Of a stretch of DNA of 7,870 nt, positions 7,215 to 7,870 are shown in pieces. This DNA is from Bacteroidota bacterium (GTDB taxonomy: Bacteria; Bacteroidota; Ignavibacteria; Tepidaquicellales; Tepidaquicellaceae). The stretch is taken from contig JAEYVS010000056.1 of NCBI GenBank assembly GCA_023429265.1, forward strand, positions 1-7,870. Direction: 5' to 3'. The stretch's first letter is position 1, and each line of letters opens with the position of its first letter. A program made the translations under genes and the position numbers. Below the pieces are notes generated by a model. It saw only the letters and a list, made by a program, of their open reading frames with translations, was not told the origin of the DNA and searched no databases.

Positions 7215-7218
7215 TTTT
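7179..7218 (+). terminator. Strong intrinsic terminator of the + strand operon
   Basis: The arms are GAGGAAGTGTC (7182-7192) and GACGCTTCCTC (7200-7210), with one G-U wobble and loop GAAATAT. The stem extends by three A-T pairs, to 7179 and 7213. An uninterrupted run of eight T (7211-7218) follows. It lies 29 bases after the cytochrome stop and is a textbook Rho-independent terminator for + strand transcription. Confidence 0.92.
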
Positions 7219-7300
7219 ATTATACCAAACATCTATAATTTCTCTATAACCTTAATTATAAATTAACTTGAGATTTCACCATTATACAATCATTATCTTG

Positions 7301-7559
7301 CTTCGCCCGCTGCCGCGGTGGCCTTCTTTTTGCCGCTCCAAAAAGAAGCAAAAAGGAGCTTGCGCCTAATGAAAATCTAGCTAAATTTCACGTGTTCTGC
7401 TCTCGGAGAAAAAAACTCGCTCGAATTCCGCTTCGCGGAATAATACCTCGCTCAGACAGTTTTTCTCCGCCTCCCCGAATACACGGGGAGGACGTTTGAA
7501 GACGTGAAATTCTTAACGCTGATTTTCATAATGGCGCTTTTGAATCACTTTGTGATTCA
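7301..7559. repeat. Structured intergenic repeat element with nested inverted repeats
   Basis: No credible ORF is present, but base pairing is dense. In order: a GC-rich head (7301-7322); hairpin CTTCTTTTTG/CAAAAAGAAG (7323-7332 with 7339-7348, 10 bp perfect); a long imperfect outer stem (7362-7393 with 7502-7537, sharing GCGCC, ATGAAAATC and ATTTCACGT blocks); an inner stem (7404-7417 with 7458-7469, CGGAGAAAA...ACT); a perfect 7-bp tip hairpin ATTCCGC-TTC-GCGGAAT (7425-7441); a side hairpin CTCCCCG/CGGGGAG (7471-7477 with 7484-7490); and a last hairpin TGAATCAC-TTT-GTGATTCA (7541-7559). CTCGCTC occurs twice (7416-7422 region and 7447-7453). Composition differs from the AT-rich flank at 7219-7300, in which I see nothing. 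It resembles dispersed non-coding repeats I recall from Bacteroidota and related genomes; a non-autonomous mobile element or structured RNA are alternatives. Confidence 0.7.
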
Positions 7560-7573
7560 TGGATTTTGGGATA

Positions 7574-7627
7574 GGGGAGAAGTAAAACGAGAAAGAGGAA
7601 GTGTCGAATTATGACGCTTCCTCTTTT
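7574..7627. repeat. Direct repeat, copy 2 (contains terminator)
   Basis: This 54-base segment is the second copy of the module at 7162-7214. It differs by an extra A in the A-run (7584-7587) and by one base in the hairpin loop (GAATTAT against GAAATAT). It lies just before the structured element's exit and 21 bases from the end of nuoL. Confidence 0.85.
7591..7627 (-). terminator. Terminator hairpin for nuoL (probably bidirectional)
   Basis: The arms are 7595-7605 and 7613-7623 (11 bp with one wobble), extended by A-T pairs at 7592-7594 with 7624-7626. On the - strand the hairpin starts 22 bases after the nuoL stop and is followed by TTTCTCGTTTT, a broken but usable T-rich tract. On the + strand it is followed by TTTTC, so it would be weaker than copy 1 in that direction. 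Confidence 0.7.
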
Positions 7628-7648
7628 CTATAGTTAATTTTGTAATTA

Positions 7649-7870
7649 TTACATCAACATTAAATACAACAGGATTGCGGCGATACCCAAAACCGCGATG
7701 GTTGTATAATCCTGGATAATACCCGTCTGGAGCTTTCTCCAATCAAATGAAAGCCGTGATATGTAACTTGCCACTCCATTTACAAAGCCATCAACAATCT
7801 TAATATCAAAGATTCCCCAGAGGAATTTATCTGAAGTTTTATAGATAGGCTGAACTATTGCTTTATCATA
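7649..7870 (-). CDS. nuoL: NADH-quinone oxidoreductase subunit L, C-terminal 73 residues (partial)
   Basis: Reading the - strand from the window edge gives 73 codons and a TAA at 7651-7649. The peptide shows the NuoL tail: YDKAIVQPIYKTSDKFLW, then FDIKIVDGFVNG (residues 21-32 of the fragment), SRLSFDWRKLQTGIIQDY (38-55) and a terminal hydrophobic helix TTIAVLGIAAILLYLMLM. The D-x-x-I/V-D-G-x-V-N-G and LQTGxxQxY patterns are typical of this subunit, whose long amphipathic helix and last TM brace the proton-pumping membrane arm of complex I. The gene continues beyond the window, and its start and the rest of any nuo operon are not visible. It converges on the cytochrome gene. Confidence 0.88.
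   Translation of the reverse strand, partial: YDKAIVQPIYKTSDKFLWGIFDIKIVDGFVNGVASYISRLSFDWRKLQTGIIQDYTTIAVLGIAAILLYLMLM

Noticed and set aside
7301..7559. CRISPR array or tRNA in the hairpin-rich intergenic region
   Set aside because: There are no regularly spaced repeats with unique spacers, and no cloverleaf with a T-arm GTTCRA or CCA end; the pairing is nested inverted repeats.
7557..7742. 61-codon open frame on the - strand at the convergent junction
   Set aside because: It overlaps the end of nuoL in another frame and runs through the terminator hairpin; the NuoL frame has clear family motifs.

Overview
The window reads as a chromosomal segment of a Bacteroidota/Ignavibacteriota-type bacterium. 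The case rests on AT-leaning sequence, seven starts that all lack a Shine-Dalgarno sequence, a DUF2723-type multi-pass membrane protein, a RsmE carrying the SAMxQS variant motif, and a NuoL tail. The lineage call is inference from family resemblance recalled from memory; no search was run.

Layout. Positions 1-158 are non-coding, with one small hairpin and a weak promoter candidate. A CADD/PqqC-fold metalloprotein (159-854) follows, closed by a clear intrinsic terminator (875-920). Then six genes run on the + strand with gaps of 14, 3, 3, 9 and 22 bases: a CoA-binding (YccU-like) protein, a DUF2723 GT-C-type glycosyltransferase with a TPR tail, a short one-POTRA Omp85 protein, the 16S rRNA methyltransferase RsmE, an exported outer-membrane beta-barrel candidate, and a two-haem c-type cytochrome that is probably a lipoprotein. 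A strong terminator hairpin (7179-7218) ends this likely operon. The last gene, on the - strand and convergent, is the C-terminal 73 residues of NuoL (complex I).

The 499-base convergent intergenic region (7150-7648) is the least ordinary part. Two nearly identical 53/54-base terminator modules, one beside each gene end, bracket about 359 bases. Within these lies a densely folded, nested inverted-repeat element (about 7301-7559) with no credible coding sequence. It looks like a dispersed structured intergenic repeat.

Functionally, four of the six operon products act at the envelope: a membrane glycosyltransferase, an Omp85 factor, a small barrel and an envelope cytochrome. They are mixed with two housekeeping-type cytosolic proteins. 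The CADD homologue is the most interesting enzyme, because the chlamydial member makes p-aminobenzoate from its own tyrosine. I see no defence system, CRISPR array, transposase, tRNA or rRNA.
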